Part shown: in pieces, positions 23,815-32,211 of the stretch
Position numbering within the stretch: position 1 is the first letter of the stretch
Layout of the letters: every line of letters begins with the position of its first letter
Assembly (NCBI RefSeq): GCF_025215095.1
Contig: NZ_JALHAP010000082.1
Span: 124,001-188,000, forward strand
Reading direction: 5' to 3'
DNA length: 64,000 nt
From: Dryocola boscaweniae
Lineage (GTDB): Bacteria; Pseudomonadota; Gammaproteobacteria; Enterobacterales; Enterobacteriaceae
Translations under genes and position numbers: made by a program
Notes under the pieces: generated by a model
Databases searched by the model: none
The model's input: only the letters and a program-made list of their open reading frames with translations
What the model was told of the DNA's origin: nothing

Positions 23815-24645
23815 TTAACGAATGGTTTTTGGCGTCATCACGCGCTTAGCGCCAACGTAATGACGTTGCCAGTAATCTTCGCTCAGGGAGGTTATCTGGA
23901 TATCCTGTCCGCTGCGCGGGGACTGAATAAATTTCCCGTTGCCTACGTAGACGCCAACGTGATCGGCGGTGCCGCGTCCGCGGGTGCGGAAGAATACCAG
24001 ATCGCCGCTTTCCAGCTCGCCACGGTCGACAGAAGCGGCATCACGCAGGTGATACATTTCATTAGCCGTGCGCGGAATGCGAAACTTAACCAGATCTTTA
24101 TAGGCATAATAAACCAGACCGCTGCAATCAAAACCGGTACGTGGCGAAGTGCCGCCCCAGCGATACGGCTTGCCAATCTGCCCCATTAACTTATTCATTG
24201 CCGTCTTCTGCGCTTTTTGCACACGCACTTTGTGGGCCTGGGCAATGGTCAGATTTTTGTCCGCGTTTACCGCAACACATTTCGCTTTACGACCTTTGCG
24301 AGCTTTAGCGCATTGCTGAACAGAAGCGGTGTTTTGGACTTTAGCAACCTGACTGGCTTTTAAGGAAGATTTCTTGCTGGTGGTTTTTGCGAGGTTTTTA
24401 CTTTTAACGGCTGCCGTTGTTTTCTTCTTTACCGGGGCCGCTGTTTTCTTGCTGGACTTCTTTGTGGAGATAGAACTGGTCTTTTCTTTATTCTTGCTGG
24501 CTTTGCTTTTGGTTGGACTTTTCGCAGCCTGAGTTTTAAGCGCGGCAACAGGACGCGCATGCTCGGATGCCTGCGTCAAGGGTATATAAGGCAAGGTAAA
24601 AAGCAGAGCACAGAGCGTGATAGAGATTTTTGTTATCCGCGCCAC
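23815..24645 (-). CDS. mepH: Murein DD-endopeptidase MepH (NlpC/P60 family)
   Basis: 276 residues. A signal sequence (ISITLCALLFTLPYIPLTQA) is followed by a ~90-residue Lys/Ser/Thr/Ala-rich linker and a C-terminal NlpC/P60 domain with catalytic Cys in RTGFDCSGLVYYAY and His in GTADHVGVYVGN. It cuts D-Ala-mDAP crosslinks of peptidoglycan for wall growth. The likely start is GTG at 24645 (VARITKIS...), preceded by AGGGG, which matches E. coli MepH (MARINRIS...); a longer frame upstream to 24792 has no support. In E. coli sodB and ydhP lie between this gene and ynhF; here they are absent. Confidence 0.92.
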   Translation of the reverse strand: MARITKISITLCALLFTLPYIPLTQASEHARPVAALKTQAAKSPTKSKASKNKEKTSSISTKKSSKKTAAPVKKKTTAAVKSKNLAKTTSKKSSLKASQVAKVQNTASVQQCAKARKGRKAKCVAVNADKNLTIAQAHKVRVQKAQKTAMNKLMGQIGKPYRWGGTSPRTGFDCSGLVYYAYKDLVKFRIPRTANEMYHLRDAASVDRGELESGDLVFFRTRGRGTADHVGVYVGNGKFIQSPRSGQDIQITSLSEDYWQRHYVGAKRVMTPKTIR

Positions 24646-25007
24646 TCGACAATCCCCTGATAAAATGAAGACATGATGAACACCATCATGCCTGCGTGTG
24701 ATTTTTCCGAAACCAGCCGATTCTAATCCATAAGAAGCAATAAAGTTAATAGCCTTTTTCTCTCTGAGATAAGGTTTCGTTATCGGGCGCAAAAAAAATA
24801 ACCAATTATCGGCTTATAAGACGATTTATTGATCGAGCACGGGGCATTTTGCAGATTGGCGATATCCGGAAAAGTGTTATTCTTAAAACATGTTTAGCAT
24901 CCCCCAGCGCCCGGGATTAACCCTGCAAAATTTGGTGTTTTCTGGTGGGGGGGCAACTCGCTACAATGGCAGGCTACTGCCGTAAAAAGGTTTGAGGAAG
25001 CAAGACA
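24646..25007. other. 362-base divergent region between mepH and grxD
   Basis: No gene is visible. Both genes must be transcribed from here. A possible grxD promoter is TTGGCG (24856-24861) and TATTCT (24878-24883), with TG one base before the -10. A G-run (GTGGGGGGG) is present shortly before grxD. These calls are weak. Confidence 0.4.
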
Positions 25008-25352
25008 ATGAGCACAATCGAAAAAATCCAACGCCAGATCACAGAGAACCCTATTCTTCTCTATATGAAAGGTTCACCGAAACTGCCAAGCTGCGGTTTC
25101 TCAGCCCAGGCAGTTCAGGCGTTATCTGCATGCGGCGAGCGTTTTGCCTATGTGGACATCCTGCAGAACCCGGACATCCGTGCGGAACTGCCAAAATACG
25201 CCAACTGGCCAACCTTCCCGCAGCTATGGGTCGATGGCGAGCTGGTCGGCGGCTGTGACATCATCATTGAGATGTACCAGCGCGGCGAACTGCAAACGCT
25301 TATTAAAGAAACCGCGGAGAAATACAAATCCGAAACGCCTGACGCCGAATAA
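25008..25352 (+). CDS. grxD: Monothiol glutaredoxin 4
   Basis: 114 residues with the monothiol active site CGFS at residues 29-32 and the following WPTFPQLWVDGELVGGCDII segment, which with the active Cys and glutathione holds a [2Fe-2S] cluster between two subunits. It acts in iron-sulfur cluster transfer and storage. The ATG at 25008 follows a GAGGAAG ribosome site. A strong terminator follows. Confidence 0.96.
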   Translation: MSTIEKIQRQITENPILLYMKGSPKLPSCGFSAQAVQALSACGERFAYVDILQNPDIRAELPKYANWPTFPQLWVDGELVGGCDIIIEMYQRGELQTLIKETAEKYKSETPDAE

Positions 25353-25372
25353 GTCTCGCGAAGCAACTGAAA

Positions 25373-25402
25373 ACCAGCCCGCAAATGGGCTGGTTTTTTT
25401 TA
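25373..25402 (+). terminator. Terminator of grxD
   Basis: AACCAGCCC/GGGCTGGTT stem with a six-base loop followed by a run of eight Ts. Confidence 0.93.
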
Positions 25403-25481
25403 TGTGTTTTTTCCGCGGGTTGCTACTGCTGCTTTCAGATGTTAAAAGGTGCCCCCTCGAATAAAGACACAGGAGAAAGGC

Positions 25482-26882
25482 GTGAATAACACGTCAGTTG
25501 CGGTCGGGACACGAAGCCCGGAAGCGGAAGCTGCGCCGGAAAATGAACAGGCGCTAAACCGGGGTTTGCAAAACCGTCATATTCAACTTATTGCCCTGGG
25601 CGGCGCGATCGGCACCGGGCTGTTTCTGGGGATTGGTCCGGCGATTCAGATGGCCGGGCCTGCGGTGTTGCTGGGTTATGGCGTGGCCGGGATCGTCGCT
25701 TTTTTGATTATGCGCCAGCTTGGCGAAATGGTCGTCGAGGAGCCGGTCTCCGGATCGTTTGCCCATTTCGCGTATAAATACTGGGGGCCTTTCGCCGGGT
25801 TCCTTTCTGGCTGGAATTACTGGGTGATGTTTGTGCTGGTCGGCATGGCGGAGCTCACCGCCGCCGGGATCTATATGCAGTACTGGTTCCCGGCAATCCC
25901 CACCTGGACGTGGGTGGCGCTGTTCTTCGTCATTATTAACGCCATTAATCTTGTTAACGTGCGTCTTTACGGTGAAATGGAATTCTGGTTCGCGCTAATA
26001 AAAGTGCTGGCGATAGTGGGCATGATTGGTTTTGGCGTGTGGCTGCTTGCCTCAGACAGCGGCGGCGAGCGCGCCGGCATCACTAATCTCTGGCAGCACG
26101 GCGGTTTTCTGGCAACCGGCTGGCACGGACTTATTCTCTCCCTTGCGGTGATTATGTTCTCCTTTGGCGGCCTTGAGCTTATTGGGATAACCGCAGCGGA
26201 AGCCAGCTCGCCGCAGACGACTATCCCCAAAGCCATTAACCAGGTGGTATATCGCATCCTGCTGTTTTATATCGGTTCGCTGATTGTGCTGCTGTCGCTT
26301 TATCCGTGGCTGGAAATTAACTCCAGCAGCAGCCCCTTTGTGATGATTTTTCACGAGCTGGACAGCAATATTGTCGCCTCGGCGCTTAATTTCGTTATTC
26401 TGGTGGCCTCGCTGTCGGTCTATAACAGCTGCGTTTATTCCAACAGCCGTATGCTGTTCGGCCTCTCGCTTCAGCGCAACGCGCCAGCTTTTCTTGCCAA
26501 AGTTAACCGCGGCGGAGTGCCGGTTAATTCCCTGATCCTTTCAGGCGCCATTACTTCGTTTGTCGTGTTGCTTAACTATCTTTTGCCGCACGAAGCCTTT
26601 GGCCTGCTGATGGCGCTGGTCGTAGCAACCCTGCTGCTGAACTGGATCATGATTTCTCTGGCGCATTTAAAATTCCGCGCGGCAATGCGACGTGCCGGGC
26701 AGGAGACCCGGTTTAAAGCGCTGCTTTATCCGTTTGGCAACTATCTGTGTATTGCCTTTATGCTGATGATTCTGGCGCTCATGTGCAGCATTGAAGATAT
26801 GCGCCTGTCGGCAATGTTATTGCCAGCGTGGATAATCTTTCTGTTTGGCGCATTCCGAATACTGCGACGCAAAACGGCTTAG
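25482..26882 (+). CDS. pheP: Phenylalanine-specific permease
   Basis: 466 residues and 12 membrane spans of the amino-acid transporter (AAT) family. The N-terminal NRHIQLIALGGAIGTGLFLG and EPVSGSFAHFAYKYWG stretches are shared with AroP/PheP, and the whole sequence, including the end FRILRRKTA, is closest to E. coli PheP. The start is taken as GTG at 25482, which has AGGAGAAA before it; an in-frame GTG eleven codons upstream lacks one. In E. coli pheP is far from grxD, so this is a relocated or inserted gene. AroP-like specificity is a less likely alternative. Confidence 0.88.
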   Translation: MNNTSVAVGTRSPEAEAAPENEQALNRGLQNRHIQLIALGGAIGTGLFLGIGPAIQMAGPAVLLGYGVAGIVAFLIMRQLGEMVVEEPVSGSFAHFAYKYWGPFAGFLSGWNYWVMFVLVGMAELTAAGIYMQYWFPAIPTWTWVALFFVIINAINLVNVRLYGEMEFWFALIKVLAIVGMIGFGVWLLASDSGGERAGITNLWQHGGFLATGWHGLILSLAVIMFSFGGLELIGITAAEASSPQTTIPKAINQVVYRILLFYIGSLIVLLSLYPWLEINSSSSPFVMIFHELDSNIVASALNFVILVASLSVYNSCVYSNSRMLFGLSLQRNAPAFLAKVNRGGVPVNSLILSGAITSFVVLLNYLLPHEAFGLLMALVVATLLLNWIMISLAHLKFRAAMRRAGQETRFKALLYPFGNYLCIAFMLMILALMCSIEDMRLSAMLLPAWIIFLFGAFRILRRKTA

Positions 26883-27204
26883 CCTTTTTGACATTATCGG
26901 CTTCTGCACTTATTCAGTGCAGAAGGCGTCATAAAAATGAAATAAACAACGCGGTTTAATTTGCTTTAAGTAAATATATTATCGCTACGGTTTAATATAA
27001 TCTCACAGATATTTTACAAATAGTTATTAAGCTAATGACAACTCCACTTCCACCTCTTTTTTGAATAAATAACGCTTTCCAACCTGCTGAAATTAGAAGA
27101 GTATATCGCCGCTCGCGGCCAGCGCTGGCGCGGCAATAACAATATCATTATCTGTTTGCCACTTATCGTGGATTTGCGTTCTTCTTTCACAGCACGGGAT
27201 TCGT
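26883..27204. other. 322-base gap between pheP and the Aer-like gene, with a hairpin
   Basis: CTTCTGCACT/AGTGCAGAAG (26901-26925) is a perfect 10-bp stem with a five-base loop shortly after the pheP stop, but no T-run follows. The remaining AT-rich stretch presumably holds the promoter of the chemoreceptor gene; I found no convincing flagellar sigma-28 site and no ORF. Confidence 0.5.
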
Positions 27205-28740
27205 ATGAGAATAAATAACCCGGTTTCCGGGCATGAGCAGCTCCTCAAAGTGGGAGAGGCTTTAATGTCGACCACTGATATACATAGTCATATTACTTAT
27301 GCTAACTCGGCCTTTATTAAGGCGTGCGGATTCACGGAAGAAGAGTTAATTGGCGAGCCGCATAATCTTATTCGTCATCCGGATATGCCGCCGGAAGCTT
27401 TTGCCGATATGTGGTCCACCTTACAAGAGGGCGATAGCTGGACAGGGATGGTGAAAAACCGTTGTAAAAACGGCGATTATTACTGGGTTCGGGCGAACGT
27501 TACGCCCGTTTATCACCACGGCAAGCTGACGGGCTATATCTCAGTGCGGACCGTGCCGGACAGGGAGGAGGTGCAGGCAGGTGAAGAATTGTACAAGGCC
27601 GTAAGAGAAAAACGTGCCGGGCATCTGCGCTTTTACAAAGGATTGGTTATCCGCCGCGGCTGGAAGAGCGTGCTGTCGATATTCCAGCGGCTTTCCTTGT
27701 CAAAGCGCCTGACCGGTGCGCTACTGGTCCCAACGCTTGCTATGATTGCGCTGCCTTTTTCGGGCCTGAACGCGATTGCGCAGATATCAATTTCGATTGG
27801 GCTATTTATCGGTTTGAATTTATTGTTGCAGCGCCAGGTTGCCGGGCCAGTGAGAACCATCGTGCAGCAGATGCAGAAGATTGTTTCCGGCCAGAAAGCG
27901 GATCTGCTCCAGCTTAATCGGGTAGACGATATCGGTCTGATGATGCGCCTGGTAAACCAGTCCGGTCTGAATCTGCGATCGCTTGTGGATGATGTCGGGA
28001 CGCAAATCAGCGGCATCAGCGATATTACTCACAAGCTTGCGACCAGCAGCAAAGCAATGAGCGAACGCACCGACGAAACCTATGCGCATCTGCAACAAAC
28101 GGCGGCAGCCATCGAAGAAATTTCCGGGGCGGTTGAGCAAACAGCCGATACCTCAGCCCAAACCACGCACATGGCCGTTCAGGCCAGCGCCATGGCGGTC
28201 GAGGGCAAGGAGATGATGAAGAAAACGCTACATATGATGGAATCCATGGCGCAGGCAAGCCAGCATATCGTCGAGATAATCAGCGTTATTGACCAGATTG
28301 CTTTCCAGACCAATATTCTGGCGCTTAACGCCGCGGTTGAAGCGGCGCGCGCGGGCGTGTCAGGCCGGGGATTTGCGGTAGTGGCTGCGGAAGTTCGTCA
28401 TCTGGCGCAGCATTCGGCAACGGCTGCAAAAGAGATAAAAAATCTTATCGACGATAACGTGACGAGCGTCAGCTCAGGCGTTGGCATGGTGAAAAAAGCC
28501 GAGAAGCACATCAGTGAGATGGCGGAGGAAATCGTGCGCATGACCGCGCTTATCAGAGAGATCGGCGATGCAACCCGCGAGCAAACCGGCGCGCTGGCGC
28601 TGATCAACAGCTCCGTTGAGCGTATTGGCACTATGACGCAAAACAATGCCGATATGGTTATTAACGCCGGAACCGTGGTGGATAACCTCAATTTGCGTTC
28701 GGTACGATTAAGCAGCGCCATTAACGTTTACGGCAGCTAA
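27205..28740 (+). CDS. Aer-like methyl-accepting chemotaxis/aerotaxis receptor
   Basis: 511 residues. Residues ~15-120 are a PAS domain of the Aer type: LMSTTDIHSHITYANSAF, then GEPHNLIRHPDMPPEAFADM, which is the FAD-binding pattern of Aer. A hydrophobic hairpin at about 165-210 anchors it to the membrane from the cytoplasmic side, followed by a HAMP-like region and the signalling domain with the hairpin tip QIAFQTNILALNAAVEAARA. It should sense redox state and signal through CheA/CheW. It is a homologue or paralogue of E. coli Aer; no periplasmic sensor domain is present. It is followed by a hairpin. Confidence 0.88.
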   Translation: MRINNPVSGHEQLLKVGEALMSTTDIHSHITYANSAFIKACGFTEEELIGEPHNLIRHPDMPPEAFADMWSTLQEGDSWTGMVKNRCKNGDYYWVRANVTPVYHHGKLTGYISVRTVPDREEVQAGEELYKAVREKRAGHLRFYKGLVIRRGWKSVLSIFQRLSLSKRLTGALLVPTLAMIALPFSGLNAIAQISISIGLFIGLNLLLQRQVAGPVRTIVQQMQKIVSGQKADLLQLNRVDDIGLMMRLVNQSGLNLRSLVDDVGTQISGISDITHKLATSSKAMSERTDETYAHLQQTAAAIEEISGAVEQTADTSAQTTHMAVQASAMAVEGKEMMKKTLHMMESMAQASQHIVEIISVIDQIAFQTNILALNAAVEAARAGVSGRGFAVVAAEVRHLAQHSATAAKEIKNLIDDNVTSVSSGVGMVKKAEKHISEMAEEIVRMTALIREIGDATREQTGALALINSSVERIGTMTQNNADMVINAGTVVDNLNLRSVRLSSAINVYGS

Positions 28741-28750
28741 TTTTGCTAAA

Positions 28751-28777
28751 CCGGACATAACGCTTTGTTATGTCCGG
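28751..28777 (+). terminator. Hairpin after the Aer-like gene
   Basis: CCGGACATAAC/GTTATGTCCGG is a perfect 11-bp stem with a five-base loop, ten bases after the stop codon. The following sequence (CAATTAATCC) has no strong T-run. Confidence 0.55.
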
Positions 28778-28843
28778 CAATTAATCCGCTCCGATTTACG
28801 TTATCATGCCGCCCTGGACATCCGTTGTTAAAGGGGAGGGGTA

Positions 28844-29746
28844 ATGAGCGTTAGTCGGAAAGGAATGCTGTATGTGCTGTTCGCGGCGGTGTTATGGGGC
28901 AGTTCAGGCGTGTGCGCCCAGTACATCATGGAACAAAGCCATATCTCCTCTGAGTCGCTCACCATGCTGCGCCTGCTGTTTTCTGGTTTGATTCTGCTGA
29001 TGCTGTCTTTTATGCATGGCGACAAAATTTTCGCCGTGTTTAAACATCGTCAGGACGTCATCTCGCTGTTGGTCTTTACGCTGTTTGGGGCGTTAACCGT
29101 GCAGCTTACCTTCCTGCTGACTATCGAAAAATCTAACGCCGCCACGGCGACGATCCTGCAGTTTCTTTCGCCTACGATTATTGTCGCCTGGTTTGCCCTG
29201 ATGAAGAAAAAGCGATCCGGGAAACTGGTTTTTGCCGCTATCGGCACCTCGCTGATGGGGACTTTTCTGCTGGTGACGCATGGCGATCCTACCTCGATTT
29301 CTATTTCTTCAGGGGCGCTGTTCTGGGGAATAGCCTCGGCGTTTGCCGCCGCGTTTTACACCACATTCCCGTCGGTGCTTATCGCCCGTTATGGCACGCT
29401 ACCGATTGTCGGCTGGAGCATGCTGCTGGGCGGCGTAATGTTGGCGCCATTTTATGCAAATCAGGTCGGCAGTTTTACCGCCAGCGGCGGGACGATTTTT
29501 GCTTTTTTCTATCTTGTAGTGGTGGGAACGGCGATTACCTTTAGCCTCTATTTGACCGGCGCACAAATGATTGGCGGGCCTAAGGCCAGTATTCTGAGCT
29601 GTGCAGAACCTTTGAGCAGCGCGCTGTTATCGCTGCTGCTGTTGGGCATCACTTTCACCCTGCCGGACTGGCTTGGTACATTGCTTATTCTTTCTTCGGT
29701 GGTTCTCATCTCGCTGGACTCACGCGGAAAACTTCACGCCAGCTAG
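28844..29746 (+). CDS. yicL: EamA/DMT-family inner-membrane transporter, YicL-like
   Basis: 300 residues, ten membrane spans in two EamA repeats. VLWGSSGVCAQYIMEQS at residue ~17 and the ending LSCAEPLSSALLSLLLLGIT closely match E. coli YicL, an uncharacterised metabolite exporter of the DMT superfamily. In E. coli yicL is in another part of the chromosome. The ATG has GGGGAGGGG before it. It forms a single unit ending in a bidirectional terminator shared with rnt. Confidence 0.82.
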   Translation: MSVSRKGMLYVLFAAVLWGSSGVCAQYIMEQSHISSESLTMLRLLFSGLILLMLSFMHGDKIFAVFKHRQDVISLLVFTLFGALTVQLTFLLTIEKSNAATATILQFLSPTIIVAWFALMKKKRSGKLVFAAIGTSLMGTFLLVTHGDPTSISISSGALFWGIASAFAAAFYTTFPSVLIARYGTLPIVGWSMLLGGVMLAPFYANQVGSFTASGGTIFAFFYLVVVGTAITFSLYLTGAQMIGGPKASILSCAEPLSSALLSLLLLGITFTLPDWLGTLLILSSVVLISLDSRGKLHAS

Positions 29747-29756
29747 TTTTTGGGCA

Positions 29757-29786
29757 AAAAAAAGCCGCTTTAAGCGGCTTTTTCGA
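29757..29786. terminator. Bidirectional terminator between yicL-like gene and rnt
   Basis: AAAAGCCGCTT/AAGCGGCTTTT stem with A-run before and T-run after, so it serves both the + strand transporter gene and the - strand rnt gene. Confidence 0.9.
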
Positions 29787-29798
29787 AACTAATTATTT

Positions 29799-30458
29799 TT
29801 ATATTTCGGATGCGGGTTGTTCCGGCATCGGCAATGGCCAGCCGCCAAATCGCTTCCAGCGGTTGACGATTTCACAAAACAACAGCGCGGTTTGCTCGGT
29901 GTCGTACAACGCGGAGTGCGCCTGGCTGCTGTCAAACTGCAGACCCGCTGCGATACAGGCTTTTGCCAGCACGGTTTGGCCTAACGCCAGACCGCTCAGC
30001 GCCGCGGTATCAAAGGTCACAAACGGGTGGAACGGATTGCGTTTTAACGATGCGCGCTCGGCTGCGGCCATCATAAAACTGTGATCGAACGTGGCATTGT
30101 GCGCCACCATTATCGCCCGGTTGCATCCGCTGTCTTTAATGCCTTTACGCACCATTTTAAAGATGGCGTGCAGGGCTTCGTACTCGCTGACTGCGCCACG
30201 CAGTGGATTGTGCGGGTCGATACCATTGAAGGCCAGCGCTTCCGGTTCGAGGACTGCGCCCTCAAAAGGTTCGACATGGAAATGCAGCGTTTCATCAGGG
30301 GTCAACCAGCCGTCTGCGTCCATCTTGAGCGTGATGGCGGCAACTTCCAGTAACGCGTCGGTTTTGGCATTGAAACCTGCGGTTTCAACGTCGATGACTA
30401 CCGGATAAAAACCACGAAAACGGTCGCACAGGCCAGGCAATTGCGTGTTGTCAGACAT
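29799..30458 (-). CDS. rnt: Ribonuclease T
   Basis: 219 residues of the DEDDh exonuclease family. Metal-binding acids are seen in PVVIDVETAGF (Exo I), MVAHNATFDHSFM (Exo II) and AHSALYDTEQTALLF (Exo III with the His). RNase T is a dimer that trims the 3' ends of tRNA and stable RNA and removes the tRNA 3' A. It is downstream of gloA, as in E. coli, but the large lhr gene that follows rnt in E. coli is not here. Confidence 0.96.
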   Translation of the reverse strand: MSDNTQLPGLCDRFRGFYPVVIDVETAGFNAKTDALLEVAAITLKMDADGWLTPDETLHFHVEPFEGAVLEPEALAFNGIDPHNPLRGAVSEYEALHAIFKMVRKGIKDSGCNRAIMVAHNATFDHSFMMAAAERASLKRNPFHPFVTFDTAALSGLALGQTVLAKACIAAGLQFDSSQAHSALYDTEQTALLFCEIVNRWKRFGGWPLPMPEQPASEI

Positions 30459-30522
30459 CAGGATCTCTTAATACGGGGAAAATGCAGCGCGCATTATGGC
30501 AAATTTCACAGAGGGTTGCAGT

Positions 30523-30545
30523 AACGGGCGTTAACAACGCCCGTT
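30523..30545. terminator. Hairpin after gloA
   Basis: AACGGGCGTT/AACGCCCGTT is a perfect 10-bp stem with a 3-base loop between gloA and rnt. No T-run follows on the - strand, so termination is likely partial. Confidence 0.5.
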
Positions 30546-30554
30546 AAAAGAAGA

Positions 30555-30962
30555 TCAGTTGCCCAGGCCTTTGCCTGCGTCTTTGCTTTCGATAAGCTCG
30601 ATTTTGTAACCGTCCGGATCTTCAACAAAAGCGATAACGGTGCTGCCGCCTTTTACCGGGCCGGCTTCACGAGTGACGTTGCCGCCGTTATTGCGAATGC
30701 GTTCACAGGCTTCCGCTGCGTTATCCACGCTCAGTGCGATGTGCCCATAGGCATTGCCCAGGTCGTAGCTGTCCACGCCCCAGTTGTAGGTCAATTCGAT
30801 AACTGCTTCTTCGGTTTCCGGGCCGTAGCCGACGAAGGCCAGGGAGTATTTGTATTCGGTATTTTCGCTGGTGCGCAGCAGGGTCATGCCCAGCACTTTA
30901 GTATAAAATTCGATAGAACGTTGCAGATCGCCAACACGCAGCATGGTGTGAAGTAAGCGCAT
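30555..30962 (-). CDS. gloA: Lactoylglutathione lyase (glyoxalase I)
   Basis: 135 residues. The four metal ligands of the Ni-dependent enzyme are present: His in MRLLHTMLRVGD (5), Glu in EEAVIELTYNWG (56), His in AYGHIALSVD (74) and Glu in YKIELIESKD (122). It converts the methylglyoxal-glutathione hemithioacetal to S-lactoylglutathione. It follows nemA after a 96-base gap that contains a palindrome, and is part of or next to the NemR-controlled electrophile-defence operon. Confidence 0.97.
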   Translation of the reverse strand: MRLLHTMLRVGDLQRSIEFYTKVLGMTLLRTSENTEYKYSLAFVGYGPETEEAVIELTYNWGVDSYDLGNAYGHIALSVDNAAEACERIRNNGGNVTREAGPVKGGSTVIAFVEDPDGYKIELIESKDAGKGLGN

Positions 30963-30977
30963 AAAATCCTCTTAGAA

Positions 30978-30989
30978 TTAAACGTTTAA
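30978..30989. promoter_or_regulatory. Palindrome upstream of gloA
   Basis: TTAAACGTTTAA, a perfect 12-bp inverted repeat with central CG, 16 bases before the gloA start. It could be an operator for separate gloA control; the binding protein is unknown and chance occurrence is possible. Confidence 0.3.
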
Positions 30990-31058
30990 CCACAAGAAAC
31001 GTTTTTAAAATGTGAGGTAAGTATAGCGGCGATTGCGCGCCGCTATCAATGGAAGGGA

Positions 31059-32156
31059 TTATAAAGTTGGGTAATCGGTGTAACCTTCCGCGCCGCCGCC
31101 GTAGAAAGATTCAGGGCGTTGCGGATTAAGTTCCGCGTTGCGATGCAGGCGTTCCACCAGATCCGGGTTCGCAATGTAATCACGGCCAAAGGCTACCGCG
31201 TCGATTAACCCTTTGGTGATTAAATCTTCTGCTTTTTCAGGCGTATATGCGCCCGCTCCGATAATAACGCCGCTGAAACGCTCGCGTACTTTGCGGCGGA
31301 ATTCTTCGCTATAAGGCTTACCGCCGGCCCAGTCTGGCTCGGACATGTGCAGATAAGCGATGCCGCGCTTACTCAATTCTTCAATCAGATAAAGCGCATC
31401 AGCTTCTTCATCCGGGCCGTTGTCGACGTTCTGGAACGTTCCGACTGGCGACACGCGGATGCCAATGCGATCGGCGCTCCATTCTTTGCTCACGGCGTCA
31501 ATCACTTCCAGCACCAGACGGGCGCGGTTTTCGCGGCTGCCGCCATACTGGTCGGCACGGTGGTTAGAAGACGGAGAAAGGAACTGGTGCAGCAGATAGC
31601 CGTGCGCGGAGTGCAGCTCAACCAGGTCAAAACCTGCATCGCGAGCGTTGCCTACAGCCTGGCGGAAATCGTTCACGATGCCGGGAATCTCTTCCGCTTC
31701 CAGCGCGCGAGGCATGGAAGTATCAACGCGGATCGCATTGCCATTTTCGTCACGCAGGGAAGTGCGGGTGCCCGCGGAAATAGCGGATGGCGCGACAGGC
31801 GGCTGGCCATCAGGTTGGAGGCTGGCATGGGAAATACGGCCGGTGTGCCAGAGCTGCACGGCAATACGGCCATTTTCAGCGTGTACGCCGGCGGTGATTT
31901 TCTTCCACGCTTCGATTTGTTCAGCGCTGTGCAGACCCGGCGCGCCTTCATAGCCTTTAGCCTGAGCGGAAATCTGGGTCGCTTCGCTGATGATAAGCCC
32001 GGAGCTCGCGCGCTGGCGGTAGTATTCACCCATCAGCGGAGTAGGAATATCACCCGGCACGATGCTGCGCAGACGCGTCAGCGGAGCCATGAAAACACGG
32101 TTTGGCGTAGTAATCGCGCCCACTTTCAGTGGAGTAAATAATTTATCTGCTGGCAT
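31059..32156 (-). CDS. nemA: N-ethylmaleimide reductase (old yellow enzyme family)
   Basis: 365 residues, a FMN-containing TIM barrel. LFTPLKVGAITTPNRVFMAP is the N-terminal flavin region and LVELHSAHGYLLHQFLSPSS carries the His pair that holds the substrate oxygen. NemA reduces electrophilic alkenes, nitrate esters and chromate with NADPH. It lies downstream of nemR with a NemR-like operator in the 55-base gap, and upstream of gloA. Confidence 0.97.
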   Translation of the reverse strand: MPADKLFTPLKVGAITTPNRVFMAPLTRLRSIVPGDIPTPLMGEYYRQRASSGLIISEATQISAQAKGYEGAPGLHSAEQIEAWKKITAGVHAENGRIAVQLWHTGRISHASLQPDGQPPVAPSAISAGTRTSLRDENGNAIRVDTSMPRALEAEEIPGIVNDFRQAVGNARDAGFDLVELHSAHGYLLHQFLSPSSNHRADQYGGSRENRARLVLEVIDAVSKEWSADRIGIRVSPVGTFQNVDNGPDEEADALYLIEELSKRGIAYLHMSEPDWAGGKPYSEEFRRKVRERFSGVIIGAGAYTPEKAEDLITKGLIDAVAFGRDYIANPDLVERLHRNAELNPQRPESFYGGGAEGYTDYPTL

Positions 32157-32170
32157 GCAATATCCTTGAG

Positions 32171-32185
32171 TAGACCGGTCGTCTA
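32171..32185. promoter_or_regulatory. NemR-type operator between nemR and nemA
   Basis: TAGACCGGTCGTCTA, an inverted repeat TAGAC-N5-GTCTA, 15 bases upstream of the nemA start. Same half-sites as the site before nemR but with one base less between them. Confidence 0.6.
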
Positions 32186-32211
32186 GTAATGGAGTAAATA
32201 AAAAGAACCTG

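Noticed and set aside
31347..32141. 264-codon + strand ORF opposite nemA
   Set aside because: Shadow of nemA; no ribosome site and composition like other shadow frames.
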